Origin: Vulgatibacter sp035565615
Lineage (GTDB): Bacteria > Myxococcota > Myxococcia > Myxococcales > Vulgatibacteraceae
NCBI GenBank assembly: GCA_035565615.1
Contig: DATMSB010000104.1
Location: forward strand, 1-38,128
Length of the DNA: 38,128 nt
Direction of reading: 5' to 3'
A program made the translations under genes and the position numbers. The notes below the pieces were generated by a model. The model did not search any database. It was not told where the DNA came from and saw only the letters and a program-made list of their open reading frames with translations. Below are positions 7,265-15,888 of the stretch, piece by piece. Positions within the stretch are counted from its first letter, which is position 1. Each line of letters begins with the position of its first letter.

Positions 7265-8584
7265 TCAGGGCCCGTCGTAGATCCCGATGCCCACGCTGGT
7301 GCCGACGATCACCCGCCGCGGTTTCGCCTTGGTGTCGACGTGCACGGCGAGGATGGTGCCGGGCAGCCCGTCGCCTGCGCCGAGTACCTGGTGGAAGCCG
7401 CCGCCGGAGAGCCGGGCGAGGCCGGCGTCGGTGGCGACCCACAGGCTCCCGTCTGGATCGAGGGCGAGCCCGTACACCCGGTTGTCGGGGAGGCCGTGCC
7501 GGGTGTCGAGGTAGCTCCAGCTCCCGTCCGGCTCCATGCGGGCCAGGCCGTTGCCGAAGCTCCCCACCCACAGCCCGCCGGCGGCGTCCACCACCAGGTC
7601 CATCACCCAGTCGTTGGCGAGGGGATCGAAGGGGTCGAGGGCGATCCCCGGCGGCCAGATGTCCACCTCGTCCATCGCCGCCCAGAACTGCCCGCCCTCG
7701 GTGGCGTAGTGCAGCAGCGCCGTCCGGACGTCGCCGGCCAGCCACACGTTGCCGTTGGGCGCCATCCCGATGCCGCGGAAGTCGCCCACGTAGAGGCTGT
7801 CGTCGACGCTGAGGGCCGGGTGCTGGTGCTCCTGCACCATGTGGAACCGCTCGCTCCACATGGCTACGCCGTGGTTGCAGCCGAACCAGACGTCGCCGGC
7901 GAAGGGTCCGGAGAGGACCGGGACCTCCCGGTAGCAGTGCCGCAGGACGCGGCGCCCCATCGGGTACTCGGGGGCCGGCGGCGAGGAGATGTCGAAGCGG
8001 AACCGGCTGAGCGAGCCCTGGTCGAGGCGGATGCGATCGACGCCGCCGCTCTTGGCGATCTCCGGCGGATCGTCGAAGGGATCGGAGTCGGGGAACAGCC
8101 CCCGGTACCCCACGTAGACCTCGTTGGCCCTGCCGCCGCCCACCGAGATGGGCGGCCAGGGCGACAGGCCGTCCTCCTCGGTGAACGAGCGCCACACGTC
8201 GGCGCCCGGCTCGAGGAGGAGCAGCGCCGCGCCGTTCGCCGCCCACGCGTTCCCGGCCTGATCGGTCGAGACGCTCCACACCGGGCCCGGGACGCCGTGC
8301 CCGGCGTTCCAGAACCGCATGTGCTCGCCGACGTCGATGCTGCCCCCGGTGCCGCCCATCGCGACACCGCCTGCACCGCCGACGCCGCCCGTGCCGCCAA
8401 CGCCACCCGCGCCGCCCGAGCCTCCCTCGCCTCCGGCGCCGCCGCTGCCCCCCGAGGCGCCTTCGCCTCCCTCGCCGCCGGCGCCGCCCTCGGTGAGGGG
8501 GGCGTCGCCGACCTTGCCGTCGGTGCACGCGGCCGCCCCGAGCAGGAGGGCCGCGCCGAGCGAGAGGGCCGCGAGGTCTCTCAT
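7265..8584 (-). CDS. Lipoprotein with Gly-rich linker and propeller-like domain
   Basis: A 439-residue predicted lipoprotein. The signal ends at LLGAAAC (Cys20). A linker of about 50 residues follows, made almost wholly of GG plus S, A, E, T or V (about 32-82). The rest (about 85-439) is a series of strands with repeats such as GPVWSVSTDQAGNAWAA, GGLWVGSFGNGLARMEPDG, and DGSLWVATDAGLARLSGGG. These match the Reg_prop blade pattern of two-component regulator propellers, so a seven-bladed beta-propeller is likely. The function is unknown: such domains sense ligands or bind partners, but here there is no kinase or transmembrane segment. The start has GGAGGA well placed upstream. The gene converges on the 5333 gene. 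Confidence 0.75.
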   Translation of the reverse strand: MRDLAALSLGAALLLGAAACTDGKVGDAPLTEGGAGGEGGEGASGGSGGAGGEGGSGGAGGVGGTGGVGGAGGVAMGGTGGSIDVGEHMRFWNAGHGVPGPVWSVSTDQAGNAWAANGAALLLLEPGADVWRSFTEEDGLSPWPPISVGGGRANEVYVGYRGLFPDSDPFDDPPEIAKSGGVDRIRLDQGSLSRFRFDISSPPAPEYPMGRRVLRHCYREVPVLSGPFAGDVWFGCNHGVAMWSERFHMVQEHQHPALSVDDSLYVGDFRGIGMAPNGNVWLAGDVRTALLHYATEGGQFWAAMDEVDIWPPGIALDPFDPLANDWVMDLVVDAAGGLWVGSFGNGLARMEPDGSWSYLDTRHGLPDNRVYGLALDPDGSLWVATDAGLARLSGGGFHQVLGAGDGLPGTILAVHVDTKAKPRRVIVGTSVGIGIYDGP

Positions 8585-8784
8585 GGAAGATCCTCCGTCG
8601 AACCTCCACGTTTCGTCCGGATCGGCAATCGGGCGACGGCCCGCCGGGGGCTCGCTCGTCGTGGGCGGGTCGCCCGCGACGGCGCGAAGCCGGGGCCACG
8701 TCCGCGCGCGTCGGCGCGACTTCGGCCGTTGCCCGCGCGACGCGTCGAGGTTTGGTTCACGCCCGCCCGCGCCGGCGCAAGGCC

Positions 8785-8813
8785 TTGAACCCGGAGCGGC
8801 GTACAGCTAGGTT
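8785..8813 (+). promoter_or_regulatory. Sigma-70-type promoter of the DHH phosphoesterase gene
   Basis: TTGAAC (8785-8790), a 17-base spacer, then TAGGTT (8808-8813). Transcription would start near 8820, giving a leader of about 57 bases. It is one of the best -35/-10 pairs in the window. Confidence 0.5.
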
Positions 8814-8876
8814 TGCCGGCTTTCCGTCGCTCCCCCCGCATCCACGCGGGCGAAGACGGATGGAGGCGACAGGCGC

Positions 8877-9830
8877 ATGCGGCTGAAGGTCTGCTACCAC
8901 GACAACTGCTTCGACGGGCTCTCCTCTGCCGCGGTGTTCACGCGCTTCTTCCTGGAGCGGATCGATCCGAACGCCGAGGTGGTCTACCAGGGCCTCGCCC
9001 ACCGGGCGGGCGATCCCTTCGGCCCCGATCTGTTCTCGGGCGACGTGAACGCGATCGTCGACTTCCGCTACAGCCAGGATCCGCGGGTGGACTGGTACTT
9101 CGACCACCACGTCTCGGCCTTCCAGGAGCCCGGCGACGAGGCGCACTTCCGCGCCGACGACTCCGGCAGGAAGTTCTGGGATCCCCAGGCGAAGAGCTGC
9201 ACCAAGTTCCTCGCGAAGGTGGCGCAGGAGTCGTTCGGCTTCGATCCCAGGCCCATGCAGCACCTCATCGACTGGGCCGACCTCATCGACAGCGCGCGCT
9301 TCCCCAGCGCCAAGGTCGCGGTGGAGCTGAAGGAGCCGGCGCTGCGGCTGATGACCCTGATCGAGGCGGAGAAGGAGGCCTCGGTGCTCCACGGGATCAT
9401 CCGCCGCATGCAGCACGAGCCGCTGGACGCGATCGCGGCCACGCCGGAGCTCGCGGCGAAGATCGACACGCTGCTCGAGCGCCACGAGAAGAACGTGGAG
9501 CTGATCCGCGCCCGGGCCACCACCGAGGGCGGCGTGGTCTTCTACGACATCGCCGATCAAGGGATCGACAACGTCAACAAGTTCATCCCCTACTACCTCC
9601 ACCCGGACTGCCGGTACGGCGTCAACGTCACCGCTTCGAAGAAGCGGGCGAAGGTGTCCATCGGCACCAACCCCTGGGCGGACTTCGTGCGCGAGCACGA
9701 CCTCGCCAAGCTCGCCGAGAAGTACGGCGGCGGCGGGCATCCGGTGGTGGCGGCGATCTCCTTCCCGCCCAACCAGCTCGATCGCGCCAGGGCGGTGGCG
9801 GCCGAGCTCGCCTCCACGCTGCGAAGCTGA
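8877..9830 (+). CDS. DHH/DHHA1 superfamily phosphoesterase
   Basis: A 317-residue cytoplasmic phosphoesterase of the DHH superfamily, which hydrolyses phosphodiester bonds with Mn2+; members include RecJ, NrnA oligoribonucleases and c-di-AMP phosphodiesterases. The N-terminal motif is CYHDNCFDGLSSA (Asp9, Asp13), and the name-giving motif is YFDHHVS (Asp76-His77-His78). The C-terminal DHHA1 substrate-binding domain ends with KYGGGGHPVVAA (His288). Length fits the short NrnA-like class rather than RecJ. The substrate cannot be told from sequence; nanoRNA or a cyclic dinucleotide is possible. An ATG preceded by GGAGG sets the start. It is a single gene, convergent with trmB, with its own promoter at 8785. 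Confidence 0.85.
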   Translation: MRLKVCYHDNCFDGLSSAAVFTRFFLERIDPNAEVVYQGLAHRAGDPFGPDLFSGDVNAIVDFRYSQDPRVDWYFDHHVSAFQEPGDEAHFRADDSGRKFWDPQAKSCTKFLAKVAQESFGFDPRPMQHLIDWADLIDSARFPSAKVAVELKEPALRLMTLIEAEKEASVLHGIIRRMQHEPLDAIAATPELAAKIDTLLERHEKNVELIRARATTEGGVVFYDIADQGIDNVNKFIPYYLHPDCRYGVNVTASKKRAKVSIGTNPWADFVREHDLAKLAEKYGGGGHPVVAAISFPPNQLDRARAVAAELASTLRS

Positions 9831-9869
9831 GGCGGCCGTTCGGACGCCTCGCGGAGGCGGGAGGCCGCC
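9831..9869. terminator. Nested hairpin between convergent genes
   Basis: GGCGGCC (9831-9837) pairs with GGCCGCC (9863-9869). Inside it CGCCTC (9845-9850) pairs with GAGGCG (9854-9859). It begins immediately after the DHH gene stop and precedes the trmB stop, so it probably terminates transcription in both directions. A short TTCC follows rather than a T-run. Confidence 0.5.
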
Positions 9870-9921
9870 TTCCCGCCGCCGCGAAGAGCCGACGGGGCCC
9901 GCAGCGTCGCCCGCGGAGCCG

Positions 9922-10593
9922 CTAGCGCCTGCGCTGGGCGGTGCCCACGGTCGTGGGCGAGAGGGGCGCGAGGGCGTGGTGGGGCGGCGCCTCGGTGCGC
10001 TCCAGCTCGTAGCGGTAGACGGACTGCCCCCTCGCGAGGTAGCCGCGCTCGCGGCTCGACGGGACCTGCGCCGGGTCGTAGGGCGCCAGGCCGCCGGGCC
10101 CGTGGCGGTTGACGAAGCCGATCGCCTCCAGGGCCTCGTTCATCTCGAACCCGCGCGCCTCCACGTCGGTGCGCAGCTCGATCGTGCCGCCGACCCGCAG
10201 CAGGTTGTAGAGCAGGATCGAGAAGCGATCCTCCACCAGCCTGCGGCCGTGGTGCCTCGCCTTCCACCACGGATCCGGGAACTGCACGTGGAAGCGATCC
10301 ACCGAGCGCGGGGCGAAGAGGCGGGGGAGGAGCACCTTCGCATCTCCATGGAGGACCACGAGATTCGACAGCCCGCGCTTCTCCGCCTTGAGTCGGATGC
10401 CCTCGGCGAGCTTCTTCCGGATCTCGATGGCGACGAGGTTCACGCCCGGATGGGCCGCCGCGAAGCCCAGGGCGAAGCCGCCCATCCCGGCGCCGATCTC
10501 CACCTCGAGCGGGGCCCTCCTGCCGAAGATCCGGCTCCAGTCGGCGCGGCCGGCGAGGTCGATGGGGGCGGAGGGGGCGCGGGAGGACTCCAT
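9922..10593 (-). CDS. trmB: tRNA (guanine-N7-)-methyltransferase TrmB
   Basis: Cytoplasmic SAM-dependent enzyme that makes m7G at position 46 of the tRNA variable loop. It has 223 residues, normal for the family. The SAM-binding loop is VEIGAGMGGFALG (about 31-43). The acidic AIEIRKK follows strand 2. The family signature FPDPWWKARHHGRR is at about 105-118, and the end has the expected TxYE-like QSVYRYELER. I chose the ATG at 10593, close before the conserved part; an in-frame upstream start at 10641 would add a basic segment that family members lack. The C-terminal 15 or so residues are poorly conserved. The gene is alone on its strand. Confidence 0.92.
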   Translation of the reverse strand: MESSRAPSAPIDLAGRADWSRIFGRRAPLEVEIGAGMGGFALGFAAAHPGVNLVAIEIRKKLAEGIRLKAEKRGLSNLVVLHGDAKVLLPRLFAPRSVDRFHVQFPDPWWKARHHGRRLVEDRFSILLYNLLRVGGTIELRTDVEARGFEMNEALEAIGFVNRHGPGGLAPYDPAQVPSSRERGYLARGQSVYRYELERTEAPPHHALAPLSPTTVGTAQRRR

Positions 10594-10855
10594 GGGCGGC
10601 CTCGTACCACGGGGAGGGTGCGAGCGTCGACGGCACCACACGGACGCGCCGCGGGGGCGGCCATGCCCGTCTGCGCCGGGGCCCGGCCGCGCGGCGAGTC
10701 GTGACGCAGCGGCGGGCCGGCGGGCGGCGAAGGGCCCGCGCTGGCGGAGAGGGCGCCGCAGGGTGCCTCTCCGCGGGGCGTGGCGCCGCGGCGGGTACCC
10801 CGGGGCGGCGGGGCGACCGGGCGCCAGCTCCAGGGCAGAGGGCGCCTTCGTCTGT

Positions 10856-10861
10856 TACAGT
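10856..10861 (+). promoter_or_regulatory. -10-like TACAGT directly upstream of the GTG at 10868
   Basis: TACAGT ends 6 bases before the GTG start of the M14-like gene, so a start site 7-8 bases downstream would fall on the GTG and give a leaderless mRNA. No Shine-Dalgarno precedes the GTG, which agrees. No convincing -35 is visible. The sequence TCTGTTAC recurs at 13481. Confidence 0.3.
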
Positions 10862-10867
10862 CCGCCG

Positions 10868-12097
10868 GTGCGTCGCGTTCCACCCTCCCTCGTCCTCGTC
10901 GCTGTCCTCCTCCTCCCGCCGCTCCAATCCCTGGCCGCGGAAAACCCGCCTCCGGCTGCGCAGGCCGCCGCGGAGGAGCCGCCCGCGCCTGCGCCCCCAT
11001 CGAGCGGCGATGCCAGCGTCGACTCCGCCGCCGGAGCCGCCCCCGCACCGCTCCCGGAGGGGACGATCGCGGTGGAACCGCCTCCGCCTCCGCCTCCACC
11101 CGAGTGGGGACCGCTCGCGATCCTGGGCACGTCGGTCGAGCCGGGCGAGTTTAGAGAACTCTCACTCATGGTGAGCGAGACCTTCTCCGGCTCCGGGATG
11201 GAGATCCCGGTGGTGGTGATCCGGGGCGAGAAGAAGGGACCCACCGTCTGCCTCACCGGCGGCGTCCACGGCGACGAGCTCAACGGCGTGGAGATCGTCC
11301 GGGAGGTCGTCGACCAGACCCGCGCCCGGGATCTGTCGGGCACCATCGTGGCGGTGCCCATCGTCAACCTCCACGGCTTCCAGATGTCGTCGCGCTATCT
11401 CCCGGATCGCCGCGACCTGAACCGCTTCTTCCCAGGCAAGGCCCGGGGCAACACCGCCTCGCGCATCGCCTACGAGCTCTTCGAGAAAGTCGTCCGGCAC
11501 TGCGACAAGCTCATCGACCTCCACACCGGCTCGTTCCACCGCAGCAACCTGCCCCAGGTGCGCGCGGATCTGCGCAACCCCGACAACTTCGCCCTCGCCA
11601 AGGCGTTCGGCGCCACCGTGATCGTCCACAACGTGGGAGGAAAGGGCACGCTGCGTCGGGCCGCGCAGGAGGCCGGGATCCCCGCGATCATCTACGAGGC
11701 CGGCGAGCCGATGCGGTTCCAGGCCCAGGAGATCAAGCGGGGCATCATCGGCGTGCGCAACGTGCTGGTGAACCTGAAGATGCTGCGCGGCTCGCGGGTG
11801 TCCCTGGGCGAGCAGCGCACCTTCTTCCAGACCCGCTGGGTGCGGGCGGAGCGGGGCGGCATCCTCGTCAACGAGGTCCGCCTCGGAGACGAGGTCCGCG
11901 AGGGGGACATCCTGGGGACGATCACGGACCCCATCCGCAAGGGGAAGTCGGTGGTGGTTTCGCCGCATCGGGGCCGGGTCATCGGCATGGTCCTCGCGCC
12001 GGTGATGATCCCCGGTTACGCTGCCTTCCACATTGGGATCCCGGGAGGCAAGCCCGTGGACGACGACGACATGATGGATCAGGACCGTCCCGAATGA
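10868..12097 (+). CDS. Exported succinylglutamate desuccinylase/aspartoacylase-like protein (M14 fold)
   Basis: A 409-residue zinc-dependent hydrolase of the AstE/aspartoacylase branch of the M14 carboxypeptidase fold. It has an N-terminal signal (VRRVPPSLVLVAVLLL) and a long Pro/Ala-rich linker (about 25-80). The zinc ligands are His and Glu in GGVHGDELNG and a third His in IDLHTGS. The conserved arginine region is DRRDLNRFFPG. The C-terminal part, with DEVREGDILGTITDP and VVVSPHRGRVIGMV, has the biotinyl-like hairpin of this family. Export is unusual for the arginine-catabolic enzyme AstE, and there are no ast genes nearby, so the true substrate is unknown. The GTG at 10868 is the only start that leaves an intact signal peptide. 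The downstream phosphoesterase follows after 52 bases and may be co-transcribed. Confidence 0.85.
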   Translation: MRRVPPSLVLVAVLLLPPLQSLAAENPPPAAQAAAEEPPAPAPPSSGDASVDSAAGAAPAPLPEGTIAVEPPPPPPPPEWGPLAILGTSVEPGEFRELSLMVSETFSGSGMEIPVVVIRGEKKGPTVCLTGGVHGDELNGVEIVREVVDQTRARDLSGTIVAVPIVNLHGFQMSSRYLPDRRDLNRFFPGKARGNTASRIAYELFEKVVRHCDKLIDLHTGSFHRSNLPQVRADLRNPDNFALAKAFGATVIVHNVGGKGTLRRAAQEAGIPAIIYEAGEPMRFQAQEIKRGIIGVRNVLVNLKMLRGSRVSLGEQRTFFQTRWVRAERGGILVNEVRLGDEVREGDILGTITDPIRKGKSVVVSPHRGRVIGMVLAPVMIPGYAAFHIGIPGGKPVDDDDMMDQDRPE

Positions 12098-12149
12098 CCC
12101 GCGGCGCATTCGAAAGGAAAGCGAGCGTTCGCGGGTTCGTCGGGCCGAT

Positions 12150-13334
12150 ATGAAAGCGTCTGCCGCCGTGTTCTTCCTCATCGCGAGCCTCGTGGTCTTC
12201 GCGGGGCACTTCTACATCTGGAATCGACTCGTGCGGGCGCCGGGCTGGCCGCTCGGCTGGACCATCGCCGGGACGGTGGCGGTGGTGTGCCTGGCGCTCC
12301 TCCTCCCCGTGTCGATGATGCTGATCCGATCGCTGCCGCGGGGCTGGGCGGGGCCGCTGGGCTGGGTCGCCTTCACCTGGATGGGGATGGGTTTCCTCCT
12401 CACGGTCTCGATCTTCGCGGTCGACGTGATGAAGTGGCTCGGCGTCGGCGCCGCCTCCCTCTGGGCCTGGATCGCCCCGCCGGCGGGCGGGCCGACGGAT
12501 CCGGTGCGGCGCGAGCTCCTCGCGAAGGGCGCCGCCGGCGCCGCGGCGGTGCTCGCCACCGGGACGGGGATCGTGGCCCTGCGCGGCGGCCTGGGCGAGG
12601 TGGACGTGAAGGAGGTCCCGGTGAAGCTCGAGCGGCTGCCCCGGGAGCTGTCGGGCTACACGCTGGTGCAGCTCACCGACGTGCACATCGGCCCGCTCAT
12701 CGGCCGCCGGTTCGTCGACCAGGTGGTGGACAAGGTCAACGCGCTGAAGCCCGACGCGGTGGTGATCACCGGCGATCTGGTGGACGGATCGGTGGCGGAG
12801 CTCGCCCGGCACGCGGTGCCCCTCGCCCGGATCGCCTCGAGGCACGGCGTCTACTTCGTCACCGGCAACCACGAGTACTACTCCGGCGTGGAGCAGTGGA
12901 TGACCCACCTCGAGCGGCTCGGCGTGCGGGTGCTGCGCAACGAGCGGGTGAGCCTGGGCGACGCGGGCGCCTCCTTCGATCTGGCCGGGATCGACGACGA
13001 GTGGGCCGCGCGGTACGGGCGGGGGCACGGCCCCGACCTCGCCAAGGCCCTCGCCGGCCGCGACGCGGAGCGGGAGCTGGTGCTCCTCGCCCACCAGCCC
13101 AAGTCGGTGATCGGCACCGCCGGGGCCGGCGTGGGCCTGCAGATCTCGGGGCATACCCACGGCGGGCAGATCTGGCCCTTCACCGGCCTGGTCCACCTCG
13201 CCCAGCCGTACGTCGCGGGGCTGCACCGGCACGGCGAGGACACGCAGATCTACGTGAGCCGCGGCACCGGCTTCTGGGGACCCCCGATGCGGCTGGGCGC
13301 CCCGGCGGAGGTGACGAAGATCGTCCTGACGTGA
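12150..13334 (+). CDS. Membrane-anchored metallophosphoesterase (YkuE-like)
   Basis: A 394-residue calcineurin-like metallophosphoesterase with three or four N-terminal transmembrane helices (about 5-25, 37-60, 68-92 and a weaker one near 100). A hydrophobic stretch (about 125-145) after RRELLAKG follows. The catalytic domain starts near 155. All metal-binding motifs are present: LTDVHIG (Asp177, His179), ITGDLVDG (Asp209), TGNHEYY (Asn240, His241), LLAHQP and SGHTHGGQ (about 332-338). YkuE-like relatives act on lipid or membrane substrates, with the active site probably facing the periplasm; that is family knowledge, not shown here. A GC hairpin follows the stop. Confidence 0.87.
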   Translation: MKASAAVFFLIASLVVFAGHFYIWNRLVRAPGWPLGWTIAGTVAVVCLALLLPVSMMLIRSLPRGWAGPLGWVAFTWMGMGFLLTVSIFAVDVMKWLGVGAASLWAWIAPPAGGPTDPVRRELLAKGAAGAAAVLATGTGIVALRGGLGEVDVKEVPVKLERLPRELSGYTLVQLTDVHIGPLIGRRFVDQVVDKVNALKPDAVVITGDLVDGSVAELARHAVPLARIASRHGVYFVTGNHEYYSGVEQWMTHLERLGVRVLRNERVSLGDAGASFDLAGIDDEWAARYGRGHGPDLAKALAGRDAERELVLLAHQPKSVIGTAGAGVGLQISGHTHGGQIWPFTGLVHLAQPYVAGLHRHGEDTQIYVSRGTGFWGPPMRLGAPAEVTKIVLT

Positions 13335-13368
13335 GGCGCCCGGGGCGTCCTCGCCCGAACGATTCGAG

Positions 13369-13395
13369 GCGGCCCGCAGGACGCAGGCGGGCCGC
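13369..13395. terminator. GC hairpin after the metallophosphoesterase gene
   Basis: GCGGCCCGC (13369-13377) is complementary to GCGGGCCGC (13387-13395) with a 9-base loop. It begins 35 bases after the stop codon at 13334. There is no T-run, which is common for stem-loops in DNA this GC-rich. Confidence 0.4.
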
Positions 13396-13485
13396 GCCGA
13401 CCCGGGCGCGGCGCGAAGGCGCGGCGAGGCGCGCCGGCGGGGCGCAGACGCCTCGCCCGGATGGCTCGCGGCGTTCGGGGTCTGT

Positions 13486-13491
13486 TACGAT
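13486..13491 (+). promoter_or_regulatory. -10-like TACGAT upstream of the lipoprotein-ABC operon
   Basis: TACGAT within TCTGTTACGATCG; the start of this string is shared with the element at 10851. It would place transcription near 13498, about 75 bases before the operon's first ATG. No good -35 lies 16-18 bases upstream. Confidence 0.25.
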
Positions 13492-13573
13492 CGCGCCTCC
13501 CCGCGGCCGGCTGGCGATCGAATGAAACGACGCCTGCGCCGTCACACCGCAGACACAGGAGATCGCCCCCGAG

Positions 13574-15202
13574 ATGCGCACCCATTGGAAGCTCGCGTTC
13601 CTGGCCGCCGCGCTGGCGGCCCTCGCCGCCTGCGGATCCTGCAAGCCCCCCGAGGCCGACGGGCCCCCTGCGACCGCGGTGTCCTTCCTCCCCGCGGGAG
13701 GCCGGTCGGCGGTGATGGTGCCGGACGTGGCCAGGCTCGGCCGCACCGCCCGGGCCCTGGAGCAGACGAAGCTGGCGGGCCTCGCCGCCTCCGCCCTCGG
13801 CGCCAGGGACGCCCACGCCCTGGTGGCGCCGGTGGTGCGCCAGCTCGGCTTCGATCCCCGCACGGACGAGGGCTTCGCGAAGGCCGGGCTCGACGGCACC
13901 CGGGGTCTCGCCTTCGGCGACGACGGCGCGGGCGGGCAGATCCTCGTCCTCGCCGTCGCCGACCCGGGGCGGTTCGACGGCTACCTGGCCACCCTGGCCC
14001 GGCGTTTCGGGGGCGACGCCAAGGGCGAGGCGATCTACGCCGGCACGGAGGAGGCGCCGGCCAAGGTGCCCGTCGTCACCTTCTCCTCGGCCGGCGGCGA
14101 GCCGCGCCTCGCGTACGGAATCCGCGACGGCTTCGCGGTGATCGGCACCGGCGCCCGGGCGGTGGAGTCGGTGGGCGCCGCGCTCACCCGCCCCAGGGGC
14201 GAGTCCCTCGACGCGGATCCCGCCTTCGGGAAGGCCCGGCGGAAGCTGGCCTCCCGGGATCTCTACGCCTGGCTCCCCCGCGGGGTGGGCGAGGGGCGCG
14301 CCAAGAGGTTCGCGGGCGGCGTGGCGATCGGCGCCTCCGTCGGCGAGAAGGGGCTGAACCTCCGCCTCCTCTTGCCCCAGGGCCCCCTCCAGGTGGCCGC
14401 GATCCACGCCATGGGGAAGCCCGCGGGGATGGAGGTGGCGAGGCTCCTCTCCGCCGACGACTTCCTCGCCGTCCGCCTCGGGGGCGAGCCGGCCGCGTAC
14501 CTCCCGGCGCTGGAGGCGACGGCGCCCAGGAGGCTCCTCTCGTCCTTGCGCGAGGTGGGCTTCGAGCCCGCGGACGTCCTCGCGCAGCTCCGACCCGGCG
14601 CCGCGCTGGGCATCGAGCTGAACCCCGAGGTCGATCTGTCGAGCGGCCTCCCCACCGATCCCTCCATCGCCCGCACCAACCCCTTCTCCTTCTTCCGGGT
14701 GGTGCTCGTGGCGAAGGTGAAGGATCCGGCGAAGGCGGCGGCGATGCTGGAGACCCTCGCAGAGAAGGGCGGCGCCTTCGGGATGCAGGTGGCCAAGGAG
14801 GGGCCCGAGGACGCCCGCGTCTACGAGGCGACCTACGCCGCCGGCGAGGGCATGACCTGGGGCCTCGTGGGCGACACCCTCCTCGCCGCCGGCGGCACCG
14901 GCACCTTCGAGAAGGCCCGCGCGCGCCTCGGGGCCGAGGCGCCCGGCGAGGGCTTCGTGGTGAAGGATCCCGCGGCGCGGCGGATCTTCGAGACCGCCGG
15001 CTCCGCGGCGCACCTGGACGTGCAGCGCCTCACCGCGGCGCTGCGGGAGATCCCGCCCTCCGCCTACGGCATCGGCGGCTTCCGGCTCAAGGAGCTGATG
15101 GACACCTGGGTGGGCCTGCTCGGCGAGCTGAAGGGCGTGACCGCGTCTCTCTCCATCGACGAGGAAGGGCTCATCGTCGATGCGGATCTCGGCCTCGAGT
15201 GA
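13574..15202 (+). CDS. DUF3352-like lipoprotein, first gene of an ABC transporter operon
   Basis: A 542-residue predicted lipoprotein. The signal ends at LAALAAC (Cys20), followed by GSC. The mature part has two similar alpha/beta halves with the character of DUF3352 proteins: FLPAGGRSAVMVPDVARL near the start, AVADPGRFDGYLATLARRF, then RVVLVAKVKDPAKAAAMLETL in the second half. Function is unknown. AGGAGA lies upstream of the ATG at a suitable distance. The stop overlaps the GTG of the ABC ATPase gene (GTGA), so translation is probably coupled. The protein may be a periplasmic or outer-membrane partner of the MacB-type transporter. That role is inferred from gene order only. Confidence 0.72.
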   Translation: MRTHWKLAFLAAALAALAACGSCKPPEADGPPATAVSFLPAGGRSAVMVPDVARLGRTARALEQTKLAGLAASALGARDAHALVAPVVRQLGFDPRTDEGFAKAGLDGTRGLAFGDDGAGGQILVLAVADPGRFDGYLATLARRFGGDAKGEAIYAGTEEAPAKVPVVTFSSAGGEPRLAYGIRDGFAVIGTGARAVESVGAALTRPRGESLDADPAFGKARRKLASRDLYAWLPRGVGEGRAKRFAGGVAIGASVGEKGLNLRLLLPQGPLQVAAIHAMGKPAGMEVARLLSADDFLAVRLGGEPAAYLPALEATAPRRLLSSLREVGFEPADVLAQLRPGAALGIELNPEVDLSSGLPTDPSIARTNPFSFFRVVLVAKVKDPAKAAAMLETLAEKGGAFGMQVAKEGPEDARVYEATYAAGEGMTWGLVGDTLLAAGGTGTFEKARARLGAEAPGEGFVVKDPAARRIFETAGSAAHLDVQRLTAALREIPPSAYGIGGFRLKELMDTWVGLLGELKGVTASLSIDEEGLIVDADLGLE

Positions 15203-15888
15203 TCCGCCTCCGCGAGATCCGCAAGTCGTACCCCGACGGCGAGCGGCAGGTCGAGGTGCTCCGCGGCGCCTCCCTCCACGTGGGCGAGGGGGAGCTCGTG
15301 GCGGTGATGGGTGCGTCCGGCTCGGGCAAGTCCACGCTGCTCAACGTGATCGGCGGCCTCGACCGGGCCTACCGCGGCGCGGCGGAGGTCCTCGGCCGCG
15401 ACCTCGCGCGGCTTACCGAGCGCGAGCTCGCGAGGCATCGCAACGAGGGCGTCGGCTTCGTCTTCCAGTCGTTCAACCTGCTGGCGCCGCTGGACGCGCT
15501 CCACAACGTGATGCTCCCCTCGTTCTTCGGCCCGCGCGCCGCCTTCGAAGACGCCCGGGCGCGAGCGGCGGAGGCGCTCGCCCGGGTGGGCCTTTCCGGC
15601 AAGGAGGGGCGCTTGCCCTCCAGGCTCTCCGGCGGGGAGCGGCAGCGAGTGGCCCTCGCCCGCGCGCTCTTCGCGAGGCCCCGGATCCTCCTCGCCGACG
15701 AGCCCACCGGATCCCTGGACGCGGAGACCGCCGACCAGGTGCTCGAGGTCCTGCGGGATCTGAACGGGCGGGAGCGGCTCACCGTCGTCCTCGTCACCCA
15801 CGACGATCGGGTGGCGGCGCTTGCGGGACGGAGGCTGCGGCTGCGGGACGGGATCCTCGAGCCGGCCCCGGAGGAGGCGCGCGGATGA
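15199..15888 (+). CDS. ABC transporter ATP-binding protein, MacB/LolD type
   Basis: A 229-residue cytoplasmic ATPase subunit. It shows Walker A GASGSGKST (about 38-46), the Q-loop VFQSFNLL, the signature LSGGERQR, Walker B ILLADEPTG and the switch His in VLVTHDD. The FVFQSFNLLAPLDALHNVMLP stretch is typical of the LolD/MacB/FtsE group, which power periplasm-facing mechanotransmission rather than direct pore transport. It begins with a GTG overlapping the previous TGA and ends in an ATGA overlap with the permease gene. The three genes therefore form one tightly coupled unit. Substrate (lipoprotein release, drug or peptide export) cannot be read from the sequence. Confidence 0.92.
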   Translation: MIRLREIRKSYPDGERQVEVLRGASLHVGEGELVAVMGASGSGKSTLLNVIGGLDRAYRGAAEVLGRDLARLTERELARHRNEGVGFVFQSFNLLAPLDALHNVMLPSFFGPRAAFEDARARAAEALARVGLSGKEGRLPSRLSGGERQRVALARALFARPRILLADEPTGSLDAETADQVLEVLRDLNGRERLTVVLVTHDDRVAALAGRRLRLRDGILEPAPEEARG

